The position numbers were made by a program, and so were the translations under genes. Under the pieces are notes generated by a model, which saw only the letters and a list, made by a program, of their open reading frames with translations, had not been told where the DNA came from and searched no databases. From NCBI GenBank assembly GCA_003117195.1, contig BDSI01000243.1, forward strand, positions 17,923 through 81,922: a stretch of DNA of 64,000 nucleotides. Direction: 5' to 3'. How positions within the stretch are numbered: position 1 is the stretch's first letter; every line of letters begins with the position of its first letter. Shown piece after piece: positions 12,601 through 27,543 of this stretch. The stretch is from Eudorina sp. 2006-703-Eu-15 (Eukaryota > Chlorophyta > Chlorophyceae > Chlamydomonadales > Volvocaceae).

Positions 12601-15600
12601 TGGCCTGTTCCGAGGGACCCCTGAGGTCCCATCTAGCGAGCCGGGTCTTGGGTTGGCTGGGTGGGTGTGCGGGAACTTGAGAGCAGGTCGACCCCGTTTT
12701 TGGTCTCCTTGCCGAGTGCGGAGCAGCAGCCTGCAGTCGAGTTTGCTTCTCCGGTTTGTTGCTTTTCCCAGTGCAGCGGTCGAGTAAGTCCGGCCGGGGC
12801 TCACCATGAGCCAGCTGGCGGCGGGCGTGTGAGTGCGTGTGCGTGGAGGAGTGTGAGTGCTTGGCCGGCCTGCTTGCTTGGAGAGGAGCCCCGCCGGGCT
12901 CGAGCCAGGGTGTGAGGCGCGCGGCGGACATTCGGACAGACAGACGGACAGACAAATCCGCGCGCCCCGCCCTGCGCTGTGGTTCGGCCCGGCAAGGGGC
13001 CCCTGGCACTCGTCCGTACGACATGTGTACGGCGAGCCGCCCACAGTGTAACACCCCATTCATACATACATACATACATACATACATACATACATACATA
13101 CATACATACATACATACATACATACATACATACATACATACATACATACATACATACATACATACATACATACATACATACATACATACATACATACATA
13201 CATACATACATACATACATACATACATACATACATACATACATACATGCATGCATGCATGCATGGATCGCTCGCTCGGTCGACGCGCGCACATACAGACG
13301 ACGCGGGACGCGCGGCTCCAGGAGCAGCTCAGACTCAAGTCCGTGCGGCTCAACGAGTACGAGGAGCTGCTGCTCGATCGGGTGGTGCGCCCCGGCAGCA
13401 TCGAGGTGGAGCTGGAGGACGTGTTCGGGCTGGACGAGCTCATCACCACCCTGGTGCGTGACTGCGTGCGTGCATGCGTGAGGCGGGGCGGATGCCGTGG
13501 GTACGGGTGGATGGGTATGTATATACGTACGCCCGCGCGGCGGCGGCTGGTTTCGCGCGCTTTGTACCGGTGGGCCTACCTATGTGTCGATGCAGTCGAT
13601 GACCAGTCGATGACATAACGTATGTGTATCTGCAGGAGGACGAGGTCCTAGCGCCCCTGGACCCACAGCTGCGGTCCCTGACCTGCAGCTCGCCGCTGTG
13701 GAGCCTGGTCAAGGGGGTGCTGCTGTGAGTAATGAGGCTAAGGGCTGATTGGCGCGCGGGAGGTTGACAGAGCGAGCAACGCTTCCGTCGTCGATTAATT
13801 GGCAGCGAGCAGCTACAAAAGGAATAGTGGTTCCGACGATAGATGGTGCCACCAGCCAGCACTCTCCTAGTTACATCGGGCGCATATATAAATGAAAACT
13901 AGCAGCGTTCATTTGGAGATTAATTACCCACGTATGTACGTATACCTTACTTGCACGCAGCCTAAACGACATTGTAAAGCGCCGTCGGGTGCTGGAGCGA
14001 ACTCCCGTACCCTCACACACCGCCAACGAACGCACCGGGGTGGGCTATCTAGCAGGGAACTCTTTGACTCAGGGCCGGTGACGGCGGCGTATAGGCTCTA
14101 ATCAGCCTCGTCGTCTCTGTCCCCTTAACACACGCCAGGATGATGTCCGGCGTAATATTATTATCAGTATTACCTTGCACGCATGCACGGCCCCATCCCA
14201 CCTGCTGACACGGATACCCCGCAGCTCACGCCTCCGTGTTTGCCTGTATGTTCGCTCCCTGCTTTCCCCCTCCATTGTGCTCATTTCCTTCTCATCAGGC
14301 ATGGGCCCCCGGGCACTGGCAAGACCATGTTGGCAAAAGTGGGTGCGTGGGCAGTGCGGGTGTGTGTCAGCAGCGGTAATGAATTAACATGCATGGATGT
14401 GTATGTATTTGCGAATGTGACGAGCAACAACGGTTCAGGATGAATGCGACGAGCAACAACTAACGGTTCAGGATGAATTCAGAACGAATTCGGAGCTAGC
14501 CAACGAATACAGAGACTGCTGGCGGCGATATCTGTCGAATTGGGACGATAATATAATAATATATAATGAAATTGTATATTGTGTAGTATACATGTAATAT
14601 CTTAGATATACAATGTATGTAACGCTATAACCTAATAGAGACTAACAAGAACAATAATTGTTGTTATTGGTAATTATAATTCGATGATGCATGATAACCT
14701 TATAATATAATTTGATATAATCAACATGACCAATTATAATATAATATATTACATTATACTATACAAATGATATGAATGATATATAGTTATATTATATTAT
14801 ACTATGTGAATGAATGAATGAACGTTACAGCGGACCCCAAAGGGAACACCGGTGTATACCAGGGCAAGCCCCAGCAGGCCCCACCGCCAAGGCGGCAGGA
14901 CACCTCCACACCTCAACGCCGCACCCAAAAACACACCGGGCCATGACCCCACCCAGCCAGACACCGAAGCAAGCAGAGGCGCGCAGCGGGGCAACACTAC
15001 CAAAGGGATAGGCACAGCAGAGGGCAGAATCCCCAGAAGTGGATAAAGCCAAGCACAGGGGAGGTCGCCCACACAGGCACCCCATCACCCAGCTACCACC
15101 ACCCCTGAGGCACCCAACGCTGCACCCTCTCGAGGTCTTGGAAGACCCACGCCTGGCTCGTGACACTGCCCAGCGACCGCTAGTGGAGTAGCCCGCATCA
15201 GAAGAAATACCTAGGCCAAGCTTGGTGCTAAAGCAATAACACACCAACGGGAGCCCTGCCTCCTACCAAATCTGGGGGCAGGCCAGATCCCCAACTTGAG
15301 CCCCGGGTCGGACAACCCGAATACAAACAGGATGAGGGCGGGGAACCCGTGCCTCATCCCTCATCAGGAGCAGGCCCCGCACACCGCAAGACTCCCCCCG
15401 ACACTTTCAAAAAAGGGTGGAAGGGGCCCACCGAGGTCCATCCACGTCTCGGGAGGCCCAACTGGGCAAACCCGTGAAGGCGCCCCCAAACGTCAGCGAT
15501 TGCGCGCCGCTCCCCTTGCTCTGCCAATTCCGGTCCCGGCCGTACAGTCGTACCCTGACCAGGTGCTGACCGCCGCAGGGCGGCCGCCATGAATCGGCGA

Positions 15601-17981
15601 CCAGTCTCCATGGCCGCGATCGCGGCCAACACCACCACATCCCATACACATTGCTCCGCTGGTGGCGGGGGTCCGCCAGCCAGACATGCGTCCTCCGTAT
15701 CCGCGCCCCTAGGCGCGATTCCATCTGACCCACCACCGCCTGGGCCACCCGGCACGACCAGAAATGGTGCTGGCGGGGTGTTTCTGTCCCCCCGCCTTCC
15801 GTTGGGTATCCACCGCATCCACACCGACCGCGCCACCCTCGCGTGGCGCATATGGGAATTGCCCAACAACGGGACGCCATCGACTGTAAGGCGCCAAAAG
15901 GCCTCCTTATGCTCATTTTCCCACCGGGTACTAAGCCAGAGGCGGCTCAGCAGTCCCTGGATCCGGGCGGCCGCCACCTGAGTGATCGGGTCGGTGATCG
16001 GGTCGTATGTATCATATTATATGGAAAATGATAAATTGAGCAGAATAGAAACGATTTGACTAACGGGACAACTTGTACCTCATACCGCCCGTGTCCATAA
16101 CTGCAGGCCTTGGCCAAGCGTGCTGGCTGCAATCTGATCAACATCGCTCCCTCTGCTATCAACTCTAAATACTTTGGGGACGCCAATCGCTTGGTCAAAG
16201 CCACGTTCACCCTAGCCCGGAAGCTCGAGCCATGCATCATATTTATCGGTCGGTATGACTACTGTCCCGCGCGGCGCCGACCTTTCGTTCACAAACAATA
16301 TGGGTGCTATACCGTACATACTATAGTACTTGCTTATAGCTGAATTTCCCAGTATTTTTTGAAATCGCCACGAGTGTCTGTCTTTGCATGTGGTCCAATT
16401 ATGATTATTCCCAACGAAACAACGCCGCCACTACTTGCCCTACTTGCCCCTCAGACGAGGTTGACGCGCTGCTGTCCCGGCGCGGCTCGCTGTCGGAGCA
16501 CGAGGGCTCGCTCCAGATCAAGAACGAGTTCCTGGCGCTGTGGGACGGACTGGACAGCGATGCCAACACGGGGGTGCTGGTGATGGGCACCACTAACCGC
16601 ATCGACCGGATGGACGAGGCGGCCCTGCGGAGGTTCAGCCTGAGGAGAGAGGTGCGCGGGGCGGCGAGGGTTGGGGGCGGATGCATGCATGCGTGGAGGC
16701 AGCAGGGGCGGCGGAGGAGGCCGTGGGTGATCCACACACTGCTGCGTGATCCTGATATTATTGTTGAAGGGGTCTATATATGCTTTGTGGCAGTGGCCTG
16801 GAGTCGCAACGATGCATAAAAAATGCACAACGTATAAATGAACGTCTCTACTGTATATATGGCTCTTCAAAGCGCGTAACCTACCGCCCCAAAGCTTACT
16901 TGCGCGTGTATTCACCATACATACATCCGTCCAAGCATTATTGTACATGCGCGCACGCAGGTGCCCCTGCCCGGGGAGGCGCAGCGGAGGGCGATCCTGG
17001 CGGGCTACCTCCGCAAACACGCGGCGGCGGCGCCAGCAGCAGAGCAGAGGGTGGCGGCCGAGCTTCTCCAGGAGGTGGACTACATCACGGCAGAGTGCCA
17101 GCAGCAGGAGCGACTAACCGCAGCAGCAGAACAGCAGCAGAAGCAGCAGCAGAAGCAGCAGCAACAGAATACGAAGGAGGAAGAAGAGGAAAGGCAGGAA
17201 AGGCATGACCGCTGTGGTGACAATCGCAGCAGCAGCGACTGCGTTGAGGGAGATGAAGTAGTCGACAGTAGTGCCGAGCCGATTATCATCAGTGGTGGCA
17301 GCACTCCCACGACTTACACCGCCGCAATCAGCAGCAGCGCAAACAGCACCGGACGCGTGGACTACCTGGACATAAGCAACAGCGGTAACGGAGGAGGAAA
17401 ATACAGCGGAAACCGCCAGCAGGGCAATAATAAAGGGAACGGCCCGCTGGGGCTGGGGGGCGACTGGCTCGCAGCTACCGCGCGGTCTCGCCCGACGACC
17501 AGCAGCGACAGCATGCAATGCACGCACCCAGACCGTGGCAGCAGAGGCTCCGCCGCCTGCGGTACCGGCAGTCTCACACCCGTCCTGGATGACCTGGCGG
17601 CGCGGACGGAGGGTTTCAGCGGCTATGACCTGTACAAGCTGTGCTCCAGGGCGGCGCAGAGCATCCTGCAAGACCCCTGCTTACGAGCTAGGTAAGCTTG
17701 CCGTGCAACTACACGCTGAGGGATATTTTATAGTGGCTTACGTATATAGCGGCTATTTTATGCACACATGTGGGCGTGTGGTATGCATACGCAGGCTTCG
17801 GTCCCAGGCAAGCACGAGGCGGGGCACAGGCGGCGAATCAGCTTCTGCACCGGAGGGTGGCAGCGGCGGAAACGCCCCGGGTGATGATGTGGCGGCGCTG
17901 CTGCGGCCGCTGATGGCTGAGGACCTGCGCCGCGTGCTGGACAGCATGAGGCACCACAACCAGATGCAGGTGCGTACGTAA
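6622..17981 (+). CDS. MSP1: Msp1/ATAD1-like membrane AAA ATPase, copy A
   Basis: Family role: Msp1/ATAD1 pulls mislocalised tail-anchored proteins from the outer mitochondrial or peroxisomal membrane using ATP. Exons: a first exon ending at 6897 (start unresolved; the open frame begins after a stop at 6610), then 13298-13453, 13636-13724, 14299-14338, 16107-16248, 16455-16651, 16961-17691 and 17795-17981. All joins keep phase. The first exon encodes a hydrophobic stretch (FVLTAASCVLCV) followed by basic residues, as expected for the N-terminal anchor. Visible motifs: Walker A GPPGTGKT, pore loop SKYFGDA, Walker B CIIFIDEVD, sensor GTTNR, arginine pair ALRRFSLRR, and GFSGYDLYKLC in the lid. 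Exon 16961-17691 carries about 150 extra residues of Gln-rich and acidic low complexity absent from copy B. Intron 1 is about 6.4 kb and holds a LINE. An alternative donor after 17969 leaves the 3' end uncertain. Confidence 0.85.
7076..7245 (+). repeat. (ATAC)n microsatellite, 5' side of the LINE
   Basis: About 42 uninterrupted copies of the tetranucleotide ATAC (written CATA in another register) run from 7076 to 7245 and break up in CACCCATACATACTCGCC. Immediately after them the LINE coding sequence begins in mid-domain. The array lies in the first intron of Msp1-like copy A. Confidence 0.97.
7246..13060 (+). mobile_element. 5'-truncated L1-like LINE in intron 1 of Msp1-like copy A
   Basis: This is a non-LTR retrotransposon in sense orientation with its host gene. 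It starts in the middle of an apurinic-type endonuclease domain, so the 5' UTR, any ORF1 and the start of ORF2 are missing. Reverse transcriptase and a C-terminal zinc-finger region follow, ending with a stop at 11666-11668. The next 1.4 kb of GC-rich sequence is probably 3' UTR and ends in TGTAACACCCCATTCATACA, which runs straight into a second ATAC array. A related copy in the window also ends in TGTAAC plus ATTCA-type repeats. No poly(A) tail or separate target-site duplication is seen; the microsatellite occurs on both sides. Confidence 0.85.
7248..11668 (+). pseudogene. LINE ORF2: endonuclease, reverse transcriptase and zinc finger, frameshifted
   Basis: The first reading frame (to the stop at 10268) holds the C-terminal half of an Ape-type endonuclease: AYVPPG, AGDFNFVEDPALDS, SRLDRIYIN and SDHRIASL. 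It then holds a reverse transcriptase: PGWDGIPADL, GNYRPITLL, motif A AFLDFAKAYDTVDR, RQGCPLAPLLY and catalytic FADD. A Gln/Pro-rich insert follows near 9450-9500. From about 10100-10200 the homologous reading moves to another frame (ALWGNPLLP, about 10214) and continues to 11668 with WENENKETLWRMAVDGLPL and a Cys-rich motif CGCGSY..HHFWECPVAQ, like the zinc-binding tail of plant LINEs. The frameshift plus the missing N-terminus indicate a dead copy, though a single base-call error could explain the shift. Encoded functions in intact relatives are target nicking and reverse transcription. Confidence 0.88.
13061..13247 (+). repeat. (ATAC)n microsatellite, 3' side of the LINE
   Basis: About 46 copies of ATAC run from 13061 to 13247 and grade into a short ATGC run to about 13264. 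The unit is the same as that of the array at 7076-7245. The next Msp1-like exon begins 34 bases after the ATGC run. Confidence 0.97.
14807..15985 (-). mobile_element. Degenerate LINE 3' fragment in an Msp1-like copy A intron
   Basis: On the minus strand from about 15985 to 15354 the C-terminal part of a LINE related to, but not the same as, the one at 7.2-13.1 kb can be read. Matching blocks are TRWENEHKEAFWRLTVDGVP, CGCGGY..HHFWSCRVAQAV, VWDVVVLAAIAAMETGRR and LGLPRRGWTSVGPFHPFL. The blocks lie in different frames, so at least two frameshifts have occurred. The non-coding tail from 15353 to 14838 is only about 0.5 kb and ends in GTAACG followed by (TTCA)n at 14807-14822. The element is 5' truncated and inactive. 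It lies antisense in the intron between exons ending at 14338 and starting at 16107. The rest of that intron (14340-14806) is very AT-rich. Confidence 0.8.
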
Positions 17982-20900
17982 TACGTAAACACAGATTTAT
18001 TTATATAAAAAAGCAAGCATGATGGATGCGGTGATGGACACGGTGATTGATACTTTGGTGAATGCATAAATTCAAGCAGGGCAGGGGCCGGTGAATAAGG
18101 CGGCGTGATGCATGCGACTCAAGGAATATTGCTTGTAGTAATACCTAATATCTGAGTACAGTCCATAACGGGGACAGGGGAGACGAGGTTATTATGGTTT
18201 ACCCTGCCCTACAGGAGCTTATATACACCACCCGCAACTAGCTCAGGTGCCTCCCTAACTCACGCTATGGTTTTTTTGTATGGTAGCATCAGTGCTATTT
18301 CTAAAAAATTACGTACGACTGCTTTTTGTTATTGCATTAGTTCGTTTAATTTCATATTATTGCCGCTGTTAATAACAGCATCTATGCCTATTATTGTTAC
18401 GTATACACATGTAGATACATATTCCTACATGTGCGTCGCCAATCCGTCCATCCAGCCACCCGTCCCACCCGAATTGGCTTCACCGGCGCAGGCTGCCCTC
18501 GCTCTACCCACCACCGGGCCCTTCTGAGCAGGCAGCAAGTAAGGGCCCAGAGCTGTCTGCTGCCCGATCTGGGTGTAGCGGCAGCGGGTTCGACGCGCAC
18601 ATCTCGGGCTAGCCCTTGAACCGTGGCACACGCATCTATCGGGGGTGGACTCGGACCCGACTGAAGAGCCAAGTGGGACTCCAACCAGTCTGTACCGACC
18701 GGGATCGAATAATCCGTAACACACAATCCTAGACTCGATGCCTTAGGGAATGGTGACGAAGTTAGGTGCATATCAGAGAGATGTACTAGTTAATTTCCGC
18801 TGCGCAGGTGTGTCGCTTTCGTCATCATCAGGAACAATGTTAGTGTATTTAGTGCGTGATGGATACGTAGCAGCCTCCAATCCATTGCGTGCACGTATGT
18901 GGGGCGCAAACGCGTGTGTCGTCATCTTGCCTTATTTGCTATTATTATCCTTGCATATGGATACTCAGCTTTCATTACGTTGTTCCTGGCTTGAGGAGCG
19001 AGCTTCGGGTGAAAGCGAGCGAGCGGTTGATTGGCATCCGGTGTATGTATGTGCGGCACGCGGCTTGGCCTGTTGGCCTGCAAAGATCGATATGATCGCT
19101 GGTGCTCGGCATATGTGTGCACGTGCACAAGGATGTAAACATGTAATGAGGTCCCTGCTTGCAATCAAAACATGTTTCGTGGCTAGCTATATATCGTGGC
19201 AGCGCTCTCGTCGCCTGAACGCAGGACAGCATTGTAGCAATCCAGCTAGCCTCGTAATACCTAAATCAAAAAGTTATTGTAACCGATCGTCCATACGTGA
19301 GCGGAACGCATGAACTCCAGACGAACTGATTTGCAAGCAAGAGACACTTCTACAAAGTACGCTGCGTTTAGCTTAGATGAAGGAACATATTGAAATAAAA
19401 GTATGCTGTAAAAAACATCTTTCGAACGCGTGGACCAACTTCTCACATTGTACGTGGCAGTCATCTGTCAGTATATATTTGAAGAAAGGACCATGAATCC
19501 AGTCGACCTGATGCAGTCTTCACTTTACACACGCAAAACAGATAACTTCTTAGACTTCACTCTTTCCAAACTCATCAAAGAGCCGATAGGAACCGTGTAT
19601 AACTATAGGTAGAACAATCGTACCGACACCCGCCGAATACAAGTAATGCAACACAAACCATAACTCTCCACAAAGACTCTAGTCTATGGGTCGATACTAC
19701 TGGGAAAAACAATGCATATTCCATCCACGCTGCCAGTAAGTGCGAGTGCAGCCATTGTTCAACATACATAACTACATAGGATTACATCCAGCGTTCGGAA
19801 GGACAAATCCTTAAGTCTATGAAATCGGAGGGCGCCCAACGGCACTCGGTCCCAACTAACGGGGCGACGTGAGTCGTGCGTCACGGCGGCCAGCACGCAC
19901 TGCTGACCGCACGGTTGCGGGACATGTAACCACGGCCAGGGCGCAACAGCGGCAGTGATGATGGCATCAACGCGTGACATACAGGCAGGTGTGTTAGCTG
20001 CTGCCTGGCTTAAAGCTTAGCGGGAGCTGTGAGTAGTGCCAGAGCTCAGAGGCCATCCGGGAGGATCGTGAGCAGTCGCCGGGGAAAACAGGGCAGGGAC
20101 CAGCAGGGCATAGCGCGCGTCGCCGTCTGAGCCGCAGATTATCTTGGGCAGCGTGGCTTCATTGGTTGAGCGATCAACGGTTCACTTCGCACATGCGTAC
20201 TACGCTTTGCGTGCCTTCATTGCGTACATGAGGGCTATCCGGCGCCGGCGTCTGTTCCATCGTAATGTGTGTGAATCCATTGAGACAATCATGGAGCTTG
20301 CCAATGCCTTGCCTTATGCCTTTGCCTGGCAGGCGGATGCGAACCCGGTCAGAGCTAGCTGACTCATCAGCGCGGCACTCGCCTCTATCTGGCTGGCCGC
20401 ACGATTGCGGAATGTTACGGCGGCTAGCAAGCAGCAGTGTTCCTTGAAATGAGCTATGCAGACGTAAACGGAACTGCATCTTACCAATCAGCAGATTTCC
20501 TAGAAGTGGTATTAAACATAACTCATGGCAGGTGGGTTGCTGCGTGCGTTAGTTGCTAAGGGAGCGGGGTGTGGGACCCAGCGGCAATGGGACACGTACG
20601 GCACGTTAACGAACAGGGGATGTACGTACGTATGAGTGAATCACATTGTTTTACATTGGACCCCGCCGCGGGTTATTATCGGTGACAGCCGCAGCCTCCT
20701 CACCGCGCACTGCAAATAAATGCATGCTGCGTCAGCTTGCTTGCTTGGCGCACCGGCGGACAGGATCCACATTCATACAAAAAAGCGCACTGAAGCGCAC
20801 CTCCCGCACCCGCCCACTCCACCAGCCAGGTAGAGTGTAGTCACACCTGGGGACCAGCCACAGCTAATGTGTCGCTGATTAATGGAATGCTGCGGAACAA

Positions 20901-21188
20901 TCAACAACCTACGAAACAAAGCAACATCGATCGACCCGCCCCGCCGCCCGACAAAGTGTAACACATGCAGGAGGTACGCACCCACTTATGACGGGCGGCG
21001 GAAGATGGGTGGCTGACCGGCAGCAGATTGATGAGCCCGCCAGCAGCATATATATCATCAGCGACCGCAGTGGGACATAAAGCATGGCAGCAGCAGTATC
21101 CAGCCAGCCACTGCCACAGAGGCACGTGCGACTCGTATCTATGTATGTCCGTCCAAACATTCCCTCCCCCAGCCACATCAACACCTAG
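17982..21188. other. Intergenic region between the convergent Msp1-like genes
   Basis: No gene is supported. The region mixes AT-rich DNA with GC-richer islands (18440-18740, 19830-20450). A diverged repeat links 19895-19940 with 20385-20430 (CCGCACGRTTGCGG core). One open frame at 20144-20362 (+) has protein-like composition (AHAYYALRAFIAYMRAI) but no ATG and no clear splice partner, so I do not call it. No tRNA or terminator could be recognised. Confidence 0.5.
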
Positions 21189-21645
21189 CTAGAGCAGGAA
21201 GAACACCCAGGCGAACGCGGCACAAACTCCAGCGCCTGCCACGACATAGTCCCAGATCGTTGTCCGGCGCACCACCCGGATCCTGTCGGTGGCGGGCACT
21301 CCGCCATCGTGAGTCCTGTAGGCGTCGTCGCGATCCACTACTGTTGCTGCGGCCGCATCAGCGTCTGCGCTATGGTTGTGCGTGCCATCCCCGCCGCCGC
21401 CAAACGCACCAGCGTCAGCGTCATCAGCGGTAGTGCCATCGCGCCGCCGCCGCCGCCGCACGCAGCTGCGGCTAGCTGCTGCTCCTGGGGATGCAGCTAT
21501 CCGCGCTGCTGCTGTGCCACGTCGTCGGGGTGCTGAGGCGGCGGCTGCGGCGGGAGTCCGTTGCCGATGCATGGGACTGTTGTTGTTGTCGTCGATATCG
21601 TCGGGGACGCGTGACGTAGTCGTGTTGATCTCGCAGTACTTTCTG
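21189..21645 (-). CDS. Candidate C-terminal exon with a terminal membrane helix
   Basis: A minus-strand open frame ends at 21189. It has an acceptor-like sequence just upstream (CCGATTGCAG, exon from 21645). It encodes a low-complexity Ala/Asp/Arg-rich stretch and then RIRVVRRTTIWDY followed by AGAGVCAAFAWVFFLL and a stop. That is a basic flank plus a hydrophobic helix at the extreme C-terminus, typical of tail-anchored proteins. If copy B of the Msp1-like gene were spliced from a GTGGGG donor at 22340 (after codon bases AG), the phase would fit and the exon would become its C-terminus. It could equally be the last exon of an unrelated gene, or chance. Confidence 0.3.
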
Positions 21646-22309
21646 CTGCAATCGGTATATATGCGCGTACGTACGTGTTCGTACATGTACGTACAGCATG
21701 TCGATGCGCATACATGTTTTACATCCATCCATGGTGTCGGTTGAACATGCAACCCGCAACCCGGGCTGGTTGAACAGGAAATAAACCGACATTCGATAGG
21801 TATAGCTTAGTATACAGACGTTCTCCACAAATTTCTGTGTTAATGTCACATGCAGATAATGACGTACGGTGCCAGTGGCTTTGTACGCGTGTTCATTCAT
21901 ACGTTATACGGTACATGTTATCATTAGTACCTACCGGGAGGTTGAGGCGGCAGGCTTGCTTGGCAGCGGCAGTGCGGATGGCTAGCAAAGAAGTTGGGGG
22001 GTCGCGGGGGTGAGCATCAGCAGCGAGGTGTGTGGGGCTCAGTCAAATGATTCTCCGCGGGAATATTGTTGGAATTGTTATTCGGTTAGTACACGGGATC
22101 ATGCCGTTGTTGTTTGTAACTAAATTTATTAAATTCATGAATTAATTAAATCTTTTAAATTATGACACAAAGCAAGCAAGAGTAACATTACAGTATCGGC
22201 AAGCATCACAGACGTCAAACCGCGCACAGCCACATGCATTCGTCAAATGCCCTCGATCGCTGTAGGTTTTGGAGCCAAGCCCAGGAGGAGTAGGAGGAGG
22301 AGGGTGCGA

Positions 22310-25679
<3,370 letters not shown>

Positions 25680-27543
25680 CTGCTTCTAGTTGCAAGCGAC
25701 GAAAGAGTTTAGGGCAGAATAAACAATTACGCTTATGCATATACGTATATATAGCCATGTCATGCATGTTTAAAGGCGGCCGCCGGTGGCGCATGCACAA
25801 TTGTAGCAGCATCTGGAATAGTTTTGCGAATGATCATTTATTCAATGCTGCGTGTCACCAATAGACTCATTCATTGGGTCGGGGTAGCCCGTGATAAACC
25901 CTACCTGGCCACGACAAGTATATCAATGCGGCATGAGCGGGATTGGCTGCACAAAGCCGCCTGTGTTACGCGGATGGATGTATGTCCTCCGGACGGCGAG
26001 CGACAGGGGATGATATATGAATGCTATTCAAAGCAACAGCATGTCGAAAACATGCTCTACTACATGCTTACGTTTCCAGATGGTGGCGTACAGGGCCTCA
26101 TCACTACATATAATTGCTTGGGCATCGGCCTGAGAGTTTACGTAAGGCAACTAACTCACCTCCCACAAGTTGGTCGGCCATAGCTGCTGAAGCTGCTGCC
26201 ATCTGCCGGATGTCGCCATGGGGGTCGATCGATTGTTGATGCTCGGGTATCACAAATGTTCTGGTAAATTGCGACGCAAATAAAGGTTCCTTGGAATGAA
26301 TGGTACACAAGCAAACGCACATACAGTTGGAAACAATGACGACTGCTGTTATAGGTGTGCGCGTATCGTCGTCAGGGAACAAAGTCCGCGAACTAAAAAG
26401 TCGTCTGTGCACTCCAATCGCTTGTGTCTAAGTAAAAATATACATGCATAATTTTTTGGCCATTGATGATGTCAGGTATTTATTATATGTATATGCATGC
26501 ACCCGCTGCCCGTGTATCATCTCTGGTGGCTGTTCGTGTCGCACGCATCGGTCGGTCGGTGCAGTTGAAGGCGACGCGACGTTATTTCTGTCTATCTGTG
26601 TATGGCAAGCAGTAACTTATCCACCAGACGTGGCCATATATACTTTCCGTCAATTATCTGATCCGACGGCAAGCAACGTGAATAATTAAATTGATTATAT
26701 CACAGCTGGTGGATTTATTTCTTTCCTGCTGCATGCTGGATGTCCGTTACTACGTGCTGATGATGCATGACACGCGTCTATCTCCCGCCCATGCGAGGAT
26801 GTGAAGTCGATTCCTTGTTTGTTGGCATGGCAGTTGCTGGAGTTCGTTGCCGTTGCATGATGGAGTTGCAACAATGCGCCATGCCGTGCGTGCCGTTCCA
26901 AACTCCAGTACAACTTTTGCAGCTGCAGCAATAATATATAATCCAGCAAATGTATCATAAATGTAACTCATACACTTCTTACGATTTGTTATTGATTAGA
27001 TGGTGCGTTTTGTTATATGAAAGCCTCGCTCGCCATATGTACGAAACTGTTTATTAACTGTCCATTAAATCACTTTGGTGGTATTATTACACCTAAGCAA
27101 CTCCTGTAAGTTAGGTACGTTTCGTATCACTGGTTGTGCTGAATTTTACTAGAAACATGCATATCATAGGTACGTACATAAGTATGTGCTATGCATTATT
27201 TTCCTACGCCAATGCTTGGTCACGTTTCTGTCATGTACGTATTTCACATGCATAGATTACATAGATGGCGGAAGCTTACTCGGCGTCCTGGGCTGCCGGA
27301 GACTTCTGCGCGTCCGCATCTTTTTATTATCTATTCATCTGCCGGTCTCATCACATCGTCACCAGCTCGATATCTGTATATGTCTATCTCCCGTACCTTT
27401 GCTGTGTTGACGCACGCAGTGATCGATGACACACACGCACACGCGTGTATAGAGACCATCCACCATCCACGTACCCTACATACGGTCTGCGTGGATCGCC
27501 GAGTTCGTTTCCTGCTCCGTGGGACGACGAATCGTCATCAGAC
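25680..27543. other. Region between Msp1-like copy B and the TPR gene
   Basis: The two flanking genes are transcribed away from each other, so this 1.9 kb should contain both promoters and the missing first exon of copy B. Apart from a weak multi-exon candidate on the minus strand (26219-25743) I see only AT-rich sequence with scattered short open frames. Confidence 0.5.
25743..26219 (-). CDS. Possible small multi-exon gene or 5' exons of copy B
   Basis: An ATG at 26219 opens a 60-base exon (26219-26160, MATSGRWQQLQQLWPTNLWE) ending exactly at GTGAGT. A second in-phase exon (26129-26072) reads ADAQAIICSDEALYATIWK and ends at GTAAGC. Further short pieces near 25.93 kb and 25.80 kb have acceptor and donor consensus but their joins are ambiguous. 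No family is recognised. It may be a separate small gene, a 5' part of copy B, or chance. Confidence 0.25.

Noticed and set aside
18440..18740. GC-rich island with GGTTCGA and GGATCGAAT words, considered as a tRNA or SINE
   Set aside because: No cloverleaf could be drawn with consistent acceptor, D and anticodon stems, and no A/B box pair at proper spacing.
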